DNA of 59,281 bases from Nitrospirota bacterium (lineage in GTDB: Bacteria > Nitrospirota > Thermodesulfovibrionia > Thermodesulfovibrionales > UBA1546), in contig JACRGY010000137.1 in the NCBI GenBank assembly GCA_016212165.1, positions 1 through 59,281 of the forward strand, given 5' to 3'. Under the pieces are notes generated by a model. That model worked only from the letters and a program-made list of their open reading frames with translations. It was not told the DNA's origin and did no database searches. Positions 1 to 8,818 of the stretch are shown here, piece by piece; the stretch's first letter is position 1, and the number at the start of each line of letters is the position of its first letter. Both the position numbers and the translations under genes were made by a program.

Positions 1-48
1 CCGCTTAAGCTCCCGCTGCCTGACCATGATAATGTCCTTTCCTGCCAT
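1..48 (-). CDS. Transposase, N-terminal fragment (window edge)
   Basis: Sixteen codons are readable on the minus strand, starting MAGKDIIMVRQRELKR, after a strong ribosome-binding site (TAAGGAGG a few bases upstream). This start is what I remember for ISNCY/IS1202-group transposases, whose N-terminus then carries a helix-turn-helix. The gene runs off the left edge, so the DDE domain cannot be checked. The repeated motif just upstream (86-133) fits a transposon end. The family call rests on 16 residues and memory only. Confidence 0.5.
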   Translation of the reverse strand, partial: MAGKDIIMVRQRELKR

Positions 49-85
49 TCTGCCTCCTTATAAAAAAGAAGCAGTTTAGCATTAT

Positions 86-133
86 CAATTTAGGACATTT
101 CTATTTTGGCCATTTAGGACATTATCATTTTGG
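86..133. repeat. Two tandem 24-bp repeats at the IS edge
   Basis: Two imperfect direct repeats lie head to tail at 86-109 and 110-133. Both contain TTTAGGACATT followed by ATTTTGG. They sit between the transposase start and the next gene. Tandem subterminal repeats of this kind are usual as transposase-binding sites near an element end; the exact terminus is probably close to the TGTTACA at 134-140. Function is inferred from position. Confidence 0.5.
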
Positions 134-221
134 TGTTACACAGCGCCCAGCTAACCCTCGCGCTTCACTTGAAAAACCCCGCCCCCTTGCTTATTATATT
201 GGCAAAAGCATGAGACAATTA

Positions 222-230
222 TGGTATAAT
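222..230 (+). promoter_or_regulatory. Extended -10 promoter for the DUF433/DUF5615 pair
   Basis: TGGTATAAT at 222-230 matches the extended -10 consensus (TGnTATAAT). No good -35 is present at 17 bp, which is normal for extended -10 promoters. The start codon at 254 is about 24 bp downstream, with AAGGGGA as ribosome-binding site. Confidence 0.55.
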
Positions 231-253
231 TTTAACCATAAAGGGGAACAGAA

Positions 254-568
254 ATGTCTTCGGTTGTAACAAAATATGAACATATTATCCTCAATGAAAG
301 TGGCGTACCTGTTATTGCGGGTACAACAATGAAGGTAGTTGAGCTTATGGCTGAAAAGATTGCCTACGGCTGGAGCCCCGAGGAATTACACTTCCAACAT
401 CCCTATTTAAATATGGGGCAGATTTATTCAGCATTAGCTTACTACTATGACCATGAAGATGAGTTGAGCAAAGATATAGAGCGCCGTTTGCAGAATGTTC
501 GGCAGCAGTATAAGCCGACAGAAAAGACACCTCTAAGAAAAAGACTAAAAAATCTCAGCCTCCTTTAA
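254..568 (+). CDS. DUF433 family antitoxin-like protein
   Basis: This 104-residue protein has the DUF433 pattern: a pathogenicity-neutral small DNA-binding-like fold with the phrase GVPVIAGTTMKV near residues 16-27 and SPEEL near 41-45, followed by a helix ending in YYYDHEDE. DUF433 proteins are commonly encoded beside PIN-like DUF5615 toxins and act as antitoxin and probable autorepressor. Here the stop codon overlaps the start of the downstream DUF5615 gene at 568, so the pair is translationally coupled. The basic C-terminal tail (RKRLK) is typical of the neutralising end of such proteins, though that role is inferred. Confidence 0.75.
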   Translation: MSSVVTKYEHIILNESGVPVIAGTTMKVVELMAEKIAYGWSPEELHFQHPYLNMGQIYSALAYYYDHEDELSKDIERRLQNVRQQYKPTEKTPLRKRLKNLSLL

Positions 569-915
569 TGGCTATTGCTCTTTACATGGATGTGCATATT
601 CCAAAAGCAATTACTGTTGGACTGCGATTACGGGGAATTGATGTAATTACAGCACAGGAGGATAACGCTGATACCCTTTCTGACTCTGAATTGATGGCTC
701 GTGCAACTGCATTAAATCGTGTTCTGTTTACGTTTGATGATGACCTGCTGAAAGAAGCAGCAAATCGTCAAAAGGCAGGCATGTTATTTTCAGGCGTTAT
801 CTATGTCTCTCCTTTAAAAGTCCCGATTGGAACCTGTATTCAAAATCTTGAGATAATCTCCAAAGCCGGAGAACCTCAAGATATTGCAGATAGGATTGAG
901 TTTTTACCATTATGA
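568..915 (+). CDS. DUF5615 PIN-like toxin
   Basis: The 115-residue protein matches the DUF5615 (Mut7-C-like PIN) family: an acidic residue in MDVHIP near residue 7-12 (other members have DEN or DxH here), GIDVITAQED near 23-32, and FTFDDDLL near 50-57, the acidic cluster expected to bind metal for RNase activity. It overlaps the DUF433 gene by one base and ends shortly before the SPOR/TPR gene start. I infer a type II toxin-antitoxin unit. The family also exists without proven toxicity, so activity is uncertain. Confidence 0.75.
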   Translation: MAIALYMDVHIPKAITVGLRLRGIDVITAQEDNADTLSDSELMARATALNRVLFTFDDDLLKEAANRQKAGMLFSGVIYVSPLKVPIGTCIQNLEIISKAGEPQDIADRIEFLPL

Positions 916-949
916 CACTCAGCGACAAATCGGCGTAAGGAGCTTAAGT

Positions 950-2251
950 ATGTCATTCAAGGTGCATCAATCCACAATCATTCAGAAAACCTTTTTGCTG
1001 CTCTTTTTATTTTTTTGCCTGACAGGCGTTTCAGCGGCCTTCGAAGGTTTTTATACCATACAGGCAGCAAAATATACCCCTGCCTCTTACAGTCATGCAA
1101 AAAAACATTTCAATGCGCTTTATGAAACCTTAAAAGATGATGAACACAATTATCTCAGGATAGAGCAGAAAGACAGTAATATTGTTATAAGGCTAGGAAA
1201 ATTTGACGACTATGCCGGAGCTGCAAAATTATTGAAAAAAATCAAACCCCTGGCGCCTAACGCTTCCATTGTAAAGGCTGTTGATTCAGAAGACATGTTT
1301 GTCGCAGACCTCTATGAAAAAACTCCTTCTCCTCCAGATAAAAATGCCCCTGCACCTTTGAAAAATCAGCTGCCTCAGGAAGCCCCTGCCAAACCTGAGC
1401 AGGCGCTTGAAGAATATTACACCTTGCAGATAAAAAAATTTCCCAAAATAGAACAGGCCTCGAATGAGTTTAATGTATTGGCCCTGAAGCTGAAGGAAGA
1501 ATACCTCAAGGACCTCAGGATAGAGAAGATAAAAGGATATTTCAGCGTGAGGCTCGGAAAATTCAGGGACTACTCATCTGCAAAGGCCCTGCTTGCGCAT
1601 ACAAAGAACGTAACACCCAAGGCAGTTATTATTAAGAGCAAAAAGGCAAATGAACAGGTCATAAGCACATATGAAAAAACCTCTTTCCCTTTGATTATAG
1701 TTGAAAAATCCGGAACCTCCGCAGAGAAAACCGGCCAGAGTGAAAAAAATCAGAAGCCGGAACCTGAAAAACAAAACAATGAAGTTGTGCTGTTATTAAA
1801 AGATGTTTCAAACCAGTACGGCAAAGAAAACTACGGAAAAGCTGCAGAGCTTTTAAGGAAAGGCATTGAAAAGTGGCCTGATAATCCGGACCTTTATTCA
1901 TGGTACGGCGCGGCGCTCATCAATATGCATTATCCTGAAACTGCCCTCCAGCAGTACAAAAAAGCAGTTGAGATATCGCCGGATGTGCCTGATTACCATG
2001 CCGGTGTCGGAATCAGCCTTGTTAACATTTATATGGAGAGGGCAAAGGAGTCTATTGATGCCTTTAAGAAAGCGATCGAGCTTGACCCGAATAATGTCTC
2101 TGGCCTTGAAGGCCTCGGTTTTGTTTACGCAAGCATAGGCAAAAAAGACCTGGCCCTGGAAATATACAACCGGCTTAAACCCCTTGATAAAGACGCAGCG
2201 TTCCGGCTCTCGCAGGCCATAACACAGGAAATCAACTGGGAAGCAAGATAA
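950..2251 (+). CDS. Secreted SPOR-like / TPR repeat protein
   Basis: The start at 950 is preferred over one at 884 because AAGGAG lies nine bases upstream and 884 would overlap the toxin gene. The 433-residue product has a basic N-terminus and a hydrophobic signal segment ending near GVSAAFEG. Two SPOR-like modules follow (each begins FYTIQ or YYTLQ and ends with an IRLGKF or VRLGKF strand and a residue-pairing helix), at about residues 32-110 and 162-240. A low-complexity linker leads to about four tetratricopeptide repeats (about 275-425). SPOR domains bind denuded peptidoglycan and TPRs bind proteins, so a periplasmic envelope scaffold is likely. No enzyme motif is visible. Confidence 0.7.
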   Translation: MSFKVHQSTIIQKTFLLLFLFFCLTGVSAAFEGFYTIQAAKYTPASYSHAKKHFNALYETLKDDEHNYLRIEQKDSNIVIRLGKFDDYAGAAKLLKKIKPLAPNASIVKAVDSEDMFVADLYEKTPSPPDKNAPAPLKNQLPQEAPAKPEQALEEYYTLQIKKFPKIEQASNEFNVLALKLKEEYLKDLRIEKIKGYFSVRLGKFRDYSSAKALLAHTKNVTPKAVIIKSKKANEQVISTYEKTSFPLIIVEKSGTSAEKTGQSEKNQKPEPEKQNNEVVLLLKDVSNQYGKENYGKAAELLRKGIEKWPDNPDLYSWYGAALINMHYPETALQQYKKAVEISPDVPDYHAGVGISLVNIYMERAKESIDAFKKAIELDPNNVSGLEGLGFVYASIGKKDLALEIYNRLKPLDKDAAFRLSQAITQEINWEAR

Positions 2252-2344
2252 AGGGTACGGGATAATTACAAATCAGCAGGCCTGAAAGTCTCTGATAATA
2301 CAGTCTTTTGGGCGCTCCAGATTCAGGCAAACCACAGGCTAGAT

Positions 2345-3676
2345 ATGATATTATTAAACGGTATGAAAAAACTGGCATTTTTACTGGCATTTATCCTTAT
2401 AATCCCCTTATCTGCCAATGCAGATATAAAGGAATACAACCTCGATAACGGCTTAAAGGTCCTTATTGTCGAAGACCACAAGGCGCCATTGGCGATATTC
2501 CAGATATGGTACAGGGTTGGTTCAAGGAATGAGCCTATTGGCAAGAGCGGCTTGAGCCATCTTCTGGAGCATATGATGTTTAAGGGAACGCCTAAATCAG
2601 GCTCAAAGGAATTCTCAAGGATAGTGCAGAAAAACGGCGGGGTTGACAATGGATTCACAACAAAAGATTACACAATGTATTACCAGTCGCTTGCATCAGA
2701 CAGGATTGCTATCTCAATTGAGCTTGAGGCAGACAGGATGAAGAACCTTATAATAGACCCAAAAGAGGTTGTGGCAGAAAGAAGCGTTGTCATGGAAGAG
2801 CGGAGGATGAGATACGACGATGACCCGCAGAATTCTTTACATGAAGAGGTAATGGCTGCTGCATACAAGTCTCATCCGTATCACTGGCCTGTAATAGGCT
2901 GGATGTCTGATATCGCTTCAATAGAGAGAAACGACCTTTACAGCCATTACATGGCATATTATTCTCCTGATAATGCAGTTATTGTTGTCTCAGGTGATAT
3001 TAAGGCGGATGAGATAATCCAGAAGATAAAGGCGGCATTCGGAAAGATTCCTGCGGTCACTGACAGGCGGCCTGTCACTTCAAAAGAGGATGAACAAAAG
3101 GGAGAGCGAAGGGTAAGCCTGAAAAGAGAGGCGGAACTGCCTTATGTAATAGGCGCCTATCACACCCCGGGTTTTCCTGACAAGGACAGCTATGCCCTTG
3201 AGGTGCTGGGAGCAGTTTTATCAGGCGGAAAGAGTTCAAGGATTTATAAAGCAATAGTCCATGAAAAAAAACTTGCGCTTTCCGCAGGCGCGGATTACAG
3301 CGGGCTTAATAAAGACCCCTATCTCTTTATGTTTGAAGCAACAGCAGCTCCCGGCAAGGATATCAGGGACGTGGAAAATTCGCTTTACGAGGAAATAGAA
3401 AAAATTAAAAAAGAGCCTCCTGCAGAGAACGAGGTGCAAAAGGCAAAGAACCAGATTGAGGCAGCTTTTATCATGGGACAGGATTCGATATATTTTCAGG
3501 CAGAGCTGGCAGGCATGTTCGAGATGATAGGGGGCTGGAAGCTGAAAGAGCAATATCTCGAAGGCATAAGAAAAGTAACGCCCGAGGATGTCAGCAGGGT
3601 CACAAAAAAATATCTTATTGAAGATAACAGGACAGTCGGGGTCTTAATACCGACAAAACCTGAGGAGAGCAAGTGA
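2345..3676 (+). CDS. M16 family zinc peptidase (catalytic partner)
   Basis: This is an exported insulinase/pitrilysin-family peptidase. An N-terminal signal peptide (MKKLAFLLAFILIIPLSANA) favours the second in-frame ATG at 2363 over 2345. The inverted zinc motif HXXEH is present as HLLEH in GLSHLLEHMMFKG at about residues 74-86, with the distal glutamate in VVAERSVVMEE. The C-terminal M16 half follows at about 200-430. It overlaps the next gene by four bases (ATGA). Paired M16 genes form heterodimers with one active and one inactive subunit, and this is the active one. Substrate unknown; periplasmic peptide degradation or processing is likely. Confidence 0.88.
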   Translation: MILLNGMKKLAFLLAFILIIPLSANADIKEYNLDNGLKVLIVEDHKAPLAIFQIWYRVGSRNEPIGKSGLSHLLEHMMFKGTPKSGSKEFSRIVQKNGGVDNGFTTKDYTMYYQSLASDRIAISIELEADRMKNLIIDPKEVVAERSVVMEERRMRYDDDPQNSLHEEVMAAAYKSHPYHWPVIGWMSDIASIERNDLYSHYMAYYSPDNAVIVVSGDIKADEIIQKIKAAFGKIPAVTDRRPVTSKEDEQKGERRVSLKREAELPYVIGAYHTPGFPDKDSYALEVLGAVLSGGKSSRIYKAIVHEKKLALSAGADYSGLNKDPYLFMFEATAAPGKDIRDVENSLYEEIEKIKKEPPAENEVQKAKNQIEAAFIMGQDSIYFQAELAGMFEMIGGWKLKEQYLEGIRKVTPEDVSRVTKKYLIEDNRTVGVLIPTKPEESK

Positions 3677-5025
3677 TGAGCAGGTTTAAGGTTTCAGGGC
3701 CCGGAATTTTGTTGGTTGTATTATTTCTTTGCTCTATGCTCTTTGCTCTATGCCCTGATACTTACGCTCTTGATTCAAACAGGAAAATCCTTCCGAACGG
3801 CCTTACAGTGATTTACTCTGAAAAACACAATATCCCTATTGTTATGGTAACAATGATTATAAAGGCAAGCCCGCTGGATGAGCCTGAGGAAAAGGCAGGT
3901 CTTGCAAACCTCGTTGCCGAACTTCTTGATGAAGGGACAAAAAACAGAAAATCGTCAGGGATAAGCGGGGAGATTGAGTTCATAGGCGCATCTCTCGGCT
4001 CATATGCCGGAGGTGATTACACGACCATAACTCTTTCTGTCCTCAAGAAGGATATGGAAAAAGGTTTTGAACTTTTTTCCGACATAGCCCTGAATCCAAT
4101 ATTCCCTCAGGAAGAACTGGACAGGAAAAGGGAGAGGATAAAAGGCTCTTTGAAGCAGCGCGAAGAAGAACCATCTTTTCTTGCAGGCAGGGCATTCGGC
4201 AAAGAGGTATTCGGGGAGCATCCTTATGGAAGGCTTACTGAAGGTTCGGCAGAAACCCTTTCAGCAATAACAAGAGAAGACCTTATAAAATTTCATTCAA
4301 AATATTTTATTCCCAACAATGCGATACTCTCAATTGCCGGAGACCTGACTCCTGCTGAACTTGATTCATTGATTAAGAAATATCTCGCTTCATGGAAGGC
4401 CGCTGCTGTGCCTGAGAAAAAGATTAATCTTATGCCTGAAGAAAGAACAAAAAAGGTTGTAAAGATAGAAAAAGATGTCACGCAGGCAAATGTAATTATC
4501 GGCCATCTCGGAGTGAGCAGGGACAACCCGGACTACTATGCTATCTCTGTAATGAACTATATCCTGGGCGGCGGCGGTTTTTCTTCAAGGCTTATGCAGA
4601 AGATAAGGGATGAAATGGGGCTTGCATATGACGTGCACAGTTTTTTTGCGCCGAACAAGGAAAGAGGAGTATTTCAGGCAGGGGTCCAGACAAAGAATGA
4701 ATCAGCAAATACTGCAATCAGAGAAATACTAAAGCAAATGGAAAAGATACGGGAAGAAAAAGTGTCGGACCAGGAACTCGCAGATGCAAAGGCATATCTT
4801 ACAGGGAGTTTCCCCCGCAGGCTTGACACCAGCAGAAAAATTGCGGATTTTCTTGCAACTGTCGAATTCTATAATCTCGGTTCTGACTATGCGGAAAAAT
4901 ATCCTTCCTACATAGATGCAGTTACAAAGGAGGATGTGCTGAGGATAGCCAAAAAATATCTCGACCCTGAAAATTTTGTTCTTGTTGTTGTGGCAAACCA
5001 GAAAAAGGCCGGACTGAAGTACTAA
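3673..5025 (+). CDS. M16 family peptidase-like protein (inactive partner)
   Basis: The 450-residue protein has the same two-domain M16 layout and a signal segment, but the zinc motif is lost: the aligned segment reads GLANLVAELLDEGT, with Asn, Ala and Leu in place of the ligands. It keeps the R/Y pair region (GGGFSSRLMQKIR followed by LAYDV) that in M16B dimers holds the substrate C-terminus. It starts at an ATGA overlap with the active subunit. I infer that the two form a heterodimeric M16B peptidase. Confidence 0.85.
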   Translation: MMSRFKVSGPGILLVVLFLCSMLFALCPDTYALDSNRKILPNGLTVIYSEKHNIPIVMVTMIIKASPLDEPEEKAGLANLVAELLDEGTKNRKSSGISGEIEFIGASLGSYAGGDYTTITLSVLKKDMEKGFELFSDIALNPIFPQEELDRKRERIKGSLKQREEEPSFLAGRAFGKEVFGEHPYGRLTEGSAETLSAITREDLIKFHSKYFIPNNAILSIAGDLTPAELDSLIKKYLASWKAAAVPEKKINLMPEERTKKVVKIEKDVTQANVIIGHLGVSRDNPDYYAISVMNYILGGGGFSSRLMQKIRDEMGLAYDVHSFFAPNKERGVFQAGVQTKNESANTAIREILKQMEKIREEKVSDQELADAKAYLTGSFPRRLDTSRKIADFLATVEFYNLGSDYAEKYPSYIDAVTKEDVLRIAKKYLDPENFVLVVVANQKKAGLKY

Positions 5026-5034
5026 GAGTTTTAT

Positions 5035-6165
5035 ATGGCGCTTAAAGATATCATAGGACAGGAAAAGGCAATCAATATTCTGCTGGGCACTCTGGGCCAG
5101 AACAGGATTCCGTCTTCATATCTGTTTGCGGGAGAATCAGGGATAGGGAAAAAATTTACTGCAGTAAATTTTGCAAAGACCTTGAACTGCCAGCAGTTAG
5201 CGGGAAAGCGGGGAAGCGGGGAAGCGCGGGGGCCTGAACTTCCTGACTTTTCAGCTTCCGAACTTGCGAACTTGCGAACTTCCGGGCTACAGGCAGACTG
5301 CTGCGATGAATGCCCTTCCTGCAAAAAGATTGACAGCCAGACCCATCCTGATTTTATGATGATAACACCTGAAAAATCAGAGATTCGCGTTGAAGAGGTA
5401 AGGGCGATAGAAGAGGCCCTTTCTTTTGCGCCTTATGAAGGCAAAAGAAAAGTTGTTATTGTTGATGAAGCCGAGGCAATGAACGCTTCTGCTGCAAATG
5501 CATTTCTTAAGACCCTTGAGGAGCCTCCTCCCCAGAGCATTATAATACTCATAGCCTCAAGCCCTGAGAGACTGCCTGAGACCATCAGGTCACGGTGCTC
5601 GCGGGTGAATTTTCTGCCGCTTTCGCCTGAAAAGTGCGAGGAAGTAATAAAGGAAGCGGTGAAGCGGGGAAGCGGTGAAGCGGGGAAGGGTAAAGACAAT
5701 TTAAAATCTTCCGAATCTGCTGACTCACGAACTTCCGAACTCCTCAGCACTGTTTCAAGGCTTTCGATGGGAAGGCCCGGCCTTGCACTCTCAAATGACC
5801 TTATTGAAGAAAGAGACTGGTTTATAAGGCTGTTCAGGGGAATGGTTAATGGAGAAAATAAAGAAACCTGGGGAGATAAGGAAGAGATTGAAAAGTGGTT
5901 TGACTATGCAATTACAGTCCTGAGAGATACGGCTGTGTTTAAGATAACCGGACAGGAGAATATGCTTATAAACATAGACCTCAAAGACAGCATAGCCGGC
6001 ATGAGCAAAACCATAGAGTTAAAGGATATAATAGAAAGTTACATAAAATTAACTTTTTTGAAGGGGTATCTCAGATTTAATCTGAATAAGTCGATTACAT
6101 GGAATTACACAAGGTTTATTTTAAGAAAATTTATTGGATTCGCCTCGCCCCGGGCGAGCCGCTGA
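5035..6165 (+). CDS. holB: DNA polymerase III delta' subunit, with two in-frame insertions
   Basis: This clamp-loader subunit has a Walker A-like GESGIGKK (33-40), a zinc module (Cys52, Cys90, Cys93, Cys96), VDEAEAM (143-149) and the SRC motif (186-188). Two stretches are foreign to the family: about residues 56-86, placed between the first and second zinc cysteine, and about 209-237. Both contain KRGSGEA and then RTSGL or RTSEL, so they come from the same DNA repeat inserted in the same frame. The last residues (SPRASR) also come from a GC-rich palindromic repeat. It follows the M16 pair by nine bases and precedes the PSP1 gene; holB-PSP1-metG is a familiar bacterial order. Confidence 0.88.
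   Translation: MALKDIIGQEKAINILLGTLGQNRIPSSYLFAGESGIGKKFTAVNFAKTLNCQQLAGKRGSGEARGPELPDFSASELANLRTSGLQADCCDECPSCKKIDSQTHPDFMMITPEKSEIRVEEVRAIEEALSFAPYEGKRKVVIVDEAEAMNASAANAFLKTLEEPPPQSIIILIASSPERLPETIRSRCSRVNFLPLSPEKCEEVIKEAVKRGSGEAGKGKDNLKSSESADSRTSELLSTVSRLSMGRPGLALSNDLIEERDWFIRLFRGMVNGENKETWGDKEEIEKWFDYAITVLRDTAVFKITGQENMLINIDLKDSIAGMSKTIELKDIIESYIKLTFLKGYLRFNLNKSITWNYTRFILRKFIGFASPRASR
5199..5286 (+). repeat. Intragenic repeat copy 1 in holB
   Basis: A G-rich tandem tract (GCGGGGAA repeated) is followed by a pyrimidine-rich part with AACTTGCGAACTTGCG and ends near CTTCCGG. It is read through in frame. Copy 2 in the same gene has the same two-part order. Borders are approximate. Confidence 0.65.
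5651..5742 (+). repeat. Intragenic repeat copy 2 in holB
   Basis: GGAAGCGGTGAAGCGGGGAA, with a further tandem unit, is followed about 30 bases later by ACGAACTTCCGAACTCC. It matches copy 1 at 5199-5286 in orientation and reading frame. A short relic of the G-rich part (GTGAAAGCGGGGAAGGC) also occurs near 9563-9579. Confidence 0.65.
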
Positions 6166-6170
6166 GGCGG
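6137..6170. repeat. GC-rich palindromic repeat at the end of holB
   Basis: CTCGCCCCGGGCGAG forms a near-perfect hairpin, framed by CGCCTC and GAGGCG. It encodes the last residues of holB and spans its stop. GGGCGAGCCGCT is shared with the longer repeats at 30556 and, with one change, at 31529, so a dispersed REP-like family is likely. It could also slow transcription between holB and the PSP1 gene. Confidence 0.55.
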
Positions 6171-6186
6171 AAGAGAGGGATAAAGA

Positions 6187-7107
6187 ATGCCTGATATTGT
6201 CGGCATAAGATTTAAAAGCTGCGGCAAGATATATGATTTTGAAGTTAATGGTTCAGGAGAAGAGTTTAAAAGGGGCGACTGCGTAATAGTTGAGTCAGAC
6301 CTGGGGCTGAGCATCGGGAGTGTGGTTACAGGCAGGCACACAGTTGAAAACCCTGCTAAAGAACTCCGTAAGGTGCTCAGAAAAGCAACAGAGGAAGATT
6401 TTAAGCGAAAGCAGAATAATGAGAGTTTCGAAAACGAGGCAAGAGACTATTGCCTTGAGAGGATACTGGCAAGGGGCCTTCCCATGAAGCTGGTTTCCAC
6501 AGAGGCCACCCTTGATAAGAAGAGAATCATCTTTTATTTTACGGCAGACGGGAGAATAGATTTCAGGGAGATTGTAAAAGACCTTGCCGCGAAATTCAAA
6601 ACCAGGATTGAGATGAGGCAGATCGGCGTCAGGGATGAGGCTAAAATAGTCGGAGGTTTTGGCATGTGCGGCAGAGAGCTTTGCTGCAAAACATTTCTTA
6701 CGTCATTTGAACCCATATCTATCAAAATGGCAAAGCAGCAGGAACTCGTGCTGAACATGAGCAAATTGTCAGGCATATGCGGAAGGCTTATGTGCTGTCT
6801 GGGTTATGAGGTAGTTATTGAATCAGATGAAGAGACAAGCGAAACACCCTCCAGTGAGGATATGGCTGTTACAGCAGAAGAGGCAGTTTCAGCAAAGGCT
6901 GTTGAAGAAAGGCCTCAACCGGAGGTTCCTGTTCCTGCACCTCAGAGTAAAGAACCCATATCTTCTGAAGCCCATCAGAATGCAACGCCTCCCAGGACAG
7001 AGGGGGCTGAGCAAAAACAGGGGCAGGGAAACAGGAAGCGCAAGAAATGGCGCTGGAGAAAATTCCAGAAAAATAACAATCCCGGAAATAAGCCTGAAAA
7101 TAAATAA
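6187..7107 (+). CDS. PSP1 domain protein (RicT/YaaT-like)
   Basis: The 306-residue protein carries the PSP1 domain: KRGDCVIVE near residue 29-37, the basic helix after NPAKELRKVLRKA, and the two conserved cysteine groups GMCGRELCC (about 159-167) and GICGRLMCC (about 196-204). In Bacillus the homologue RicT/YaaT is part of the iron-sulfur Y-complex that modulates RNase Y and development; in Gram-negatives the role is less clear. The last ~80 residues are low-complexity, acidic/proline-rich and then strongly basic (GNRKRKKWRWRK), which suggests nucleic-acid contact. It lies between holB and metG. Confidence 0.85.
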   Translation: MPDIVGIRFKSCGKIYDFEVNGSGEEFKRGDCVIVESDLGLSIGSVVTGRHTVENPAKELRKVLRKATEEDFKRKQNNESFENEARDYCLERILARGLPMKLVSTEATLDKKRIIFYFTADGRIDFREIVKDLAAKFKTRIEMRQIGVRDEAKIVGGFGMCGRELCCKTFLTSFEPISIKMAKQQELVLNMSKLSGICGRLMCCLGYEVVIESDEETSETPSSEDMAVTAEEAVSAKAVEERPQPEVPVPAPQSKEPISSEAHQNATPPRTEGAEQKQGQGNRKRKKWRWRKFQKNNNPGNKPENK

Positions 7108-7144
7108 ACGGTAAAGGGTACGGTATAATATCCTCGCTCATTCA

Positions 7145-8749
7145 ATGAAAAAAAGATTTTACGTTACAACTCCAATCTACTATGTTAACGATGTACCGCA
7201 CATTGGCCATGCATACACAACCATAGCAGCAGACATACTTGCAAGATATAACAGGCTGCTTGGCAACGAGGTCTTCTTTCTTACAGGGACTGATGAGCAC
7301 GGACAGAAGGTGGAAAAGGCAGCTCAGGAAAAAGGAAAAACCCCGAAAGAACATGCAGACCTCATGGTCGGGAACTTCAAAAAACTCTGGCTTAAACTTA
7401 ACATATCAGAGCATGGCTTTATCCGCACCACTGATACAGAGCATATCAAGACTGTGCAGGGGCTTCTTCAGATGCTCTGGGACAGGGGTGAGATAGAAAA
7501 AAGGTCTTATGCCGGATGGTACTGCACTCCTGATGAAAGGTTCTGGACAGAAAAAGACCTTATTGACGGCAGATGTCCTGACTGCGGAAGGCCCGTTGAA
7601 CAGATTCATGAAGAAAATTATTTTTTTCTGATGTCAAAGTATCAGGAAAGGCTTATAAAATACATAGAGGAAAATTCTTCTTACATACTCCCTGAGACAC
7701 GCAGAAATGAAGTGCTTGGTTTTCTGAAGAACAATACACTTGGAGACCTGTGCATTTCAAGGCCAAAGCAGAGGCTTTTATGGGGAATTCCCCTGCCCTT
7801 TGATGAAAACTTTGTTACATATGTATGGTTTGATGCATTGGTTAATTATTTCTCGGCAACCCGTTATCTTGTGCCTCATCCTGAAGATGCGAAGCTCGGC
7901 GATTTCTGGTGGCCTGCGTCCCATCACCTCATAGGCAAGGACATACTCACGACTCATGCTGTGTATTGGTCCACAATGCTCATGGCATTAAATCTTCCGC
8001 TTCCCAAAAATATTTTTGCGCACGGCTGGTGGACTGTTAATGGCAAAAAAATGTCAAAATCACTTGGGAATGTCATAGACCCTCATGGGATGGTTGATAA
8101 ATACGGGGTTGATGCATTCAGGTATTTTTTATTCAGGGAAGTGCCATTCGGCCTTGATGGAGATTTTTCAGAGCAGGCATTGATTAATAGAATAAACACG
8201 GACCTCGCGAATGATTTAGGAAATCTTTTAAGCAGAACGCTTACGATGATTGAGAAGTATAGGAGCGGAGAGATACCCTCCGAAACAAACAAGGTTTCGG
8301 TATGTGAAACGGGGCCGGTGAAGGTTAATCCGCAGCATTATTTTGTGGGCGGGCTTAACGGGTTTCTTGGGAAATCTTACAAGAATTCCCTTTCAAGTCT
8401 AAACTTCTATGCCGCGCTGTTTGAAATATGGGAAACAATCAATAGTGCAAACAAGTACATAGAGGGGTCTGCTCCGTGGAAAGAAAAAGACGAAGCCGTG
8501 CTTTCGCATATTCTCTATAATCTTGCCGAATCTTTGCGCATCATAGCAATATATATCTATCCTTTCATGCCTTCCACGGCTAATGAGATATGGCGGCAGT
8601 TGGGGATAGGCACGGGACTCGAAGAGACCGTAAAGTTGAACCCGCAGGAGACCTTCGACTTTGGCGGAGTGGAATTGGGCGGAAGGAAAATTCAAAAGGC
8701 AGGACATCTTTTTCCGAGGATTGAGACGAAAGAGGCGAAGAAAAAATAA
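7145..8749 (+). CDS. metG: Methionyl-tRNA synthetase
   Basis: This cytoplasmic class I synthetase charges tRNA-Met. The HIGH signature appears as PHIGHAYT (residues 19-26) and KMSKS as GKKMSKSLGN. A zinc knuckle is visible at WYCTPDERFW to RCPDCGRPVEQ (about residues 125-156). The anticodon-binding helical domain follows. At 534 residues it lacks the C-terminal EMAP/tRNA-binding extension found in longer MetGs. A stretch of roughly 15 residues after RSGEIPS does not look family-like and could be a local expansion. It is the last gene of the housekeeping block. Confidence 0.95.
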   Translation: MKKRFYVTTPIYYVNDVPHIGHAYTTIAADILARYNRLLGNEVFFLTGTDEHGQKVEKAAQEKGKTPKEHADLMVGNFKKLWLKLNISEHGFIRTTDTEHIKTVQGLLQMLWDRGEIEKRSYAGWYCTPDERFWTEKDLIDGRCPDCGRPVEQIHEENYFFLMSKYQERLIKYIEENSSYILPETRRNEVLGFLKNNTLGDLCISRPKQRLLWGIPLPFDENFVTYVWFDALVNYFSATRYLVPHPEDAKLGDFWWPASHHLIGKDILTTHAVYWSTMLMALNLPLPKNIFAHGWWTVNGKKMSKSLGNVIDPHGMVDKYGVDAFRYFLFREVPFGLDGDFSEQALINRINTDLANDLGNLLSRTLTMIEKYRSGEIPSETNKVSVCETGPVKVNPQHYFVGGLNGFLGKSYKNSLSSLNFYAALFEIWETINSANKYIEGSAPWKEKDEAVLSHILYNLAESLRIIAIYIYPFMPSTANEIWRQLGIGTGLEETVKLNPQETFDFGGVELGGRKIQKAGHLFPRIETKEAKKK

Positions 8750-8788
8750 TTGATTTTTGTGAAAATACCACAGCGGTATAAAAAAGAA

Positions 8789-8795
8789 TGTTAGG
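8789..8795 (+). other. 5' junction core of a probable integron cassette (GTTAGGC)
   Basis: GTTAGGC fits the integrase core GTTRRRY exactly. It lies 30 bases before the start of the small gene at 8819, and a partly complementary core (GCATAAC) follows that gene. Recombination would take place after the G. Confidence 0.5.
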
Positions 8796-8818
8796 CAAAA
8801 ATCTTGAAAGGATCTTAA

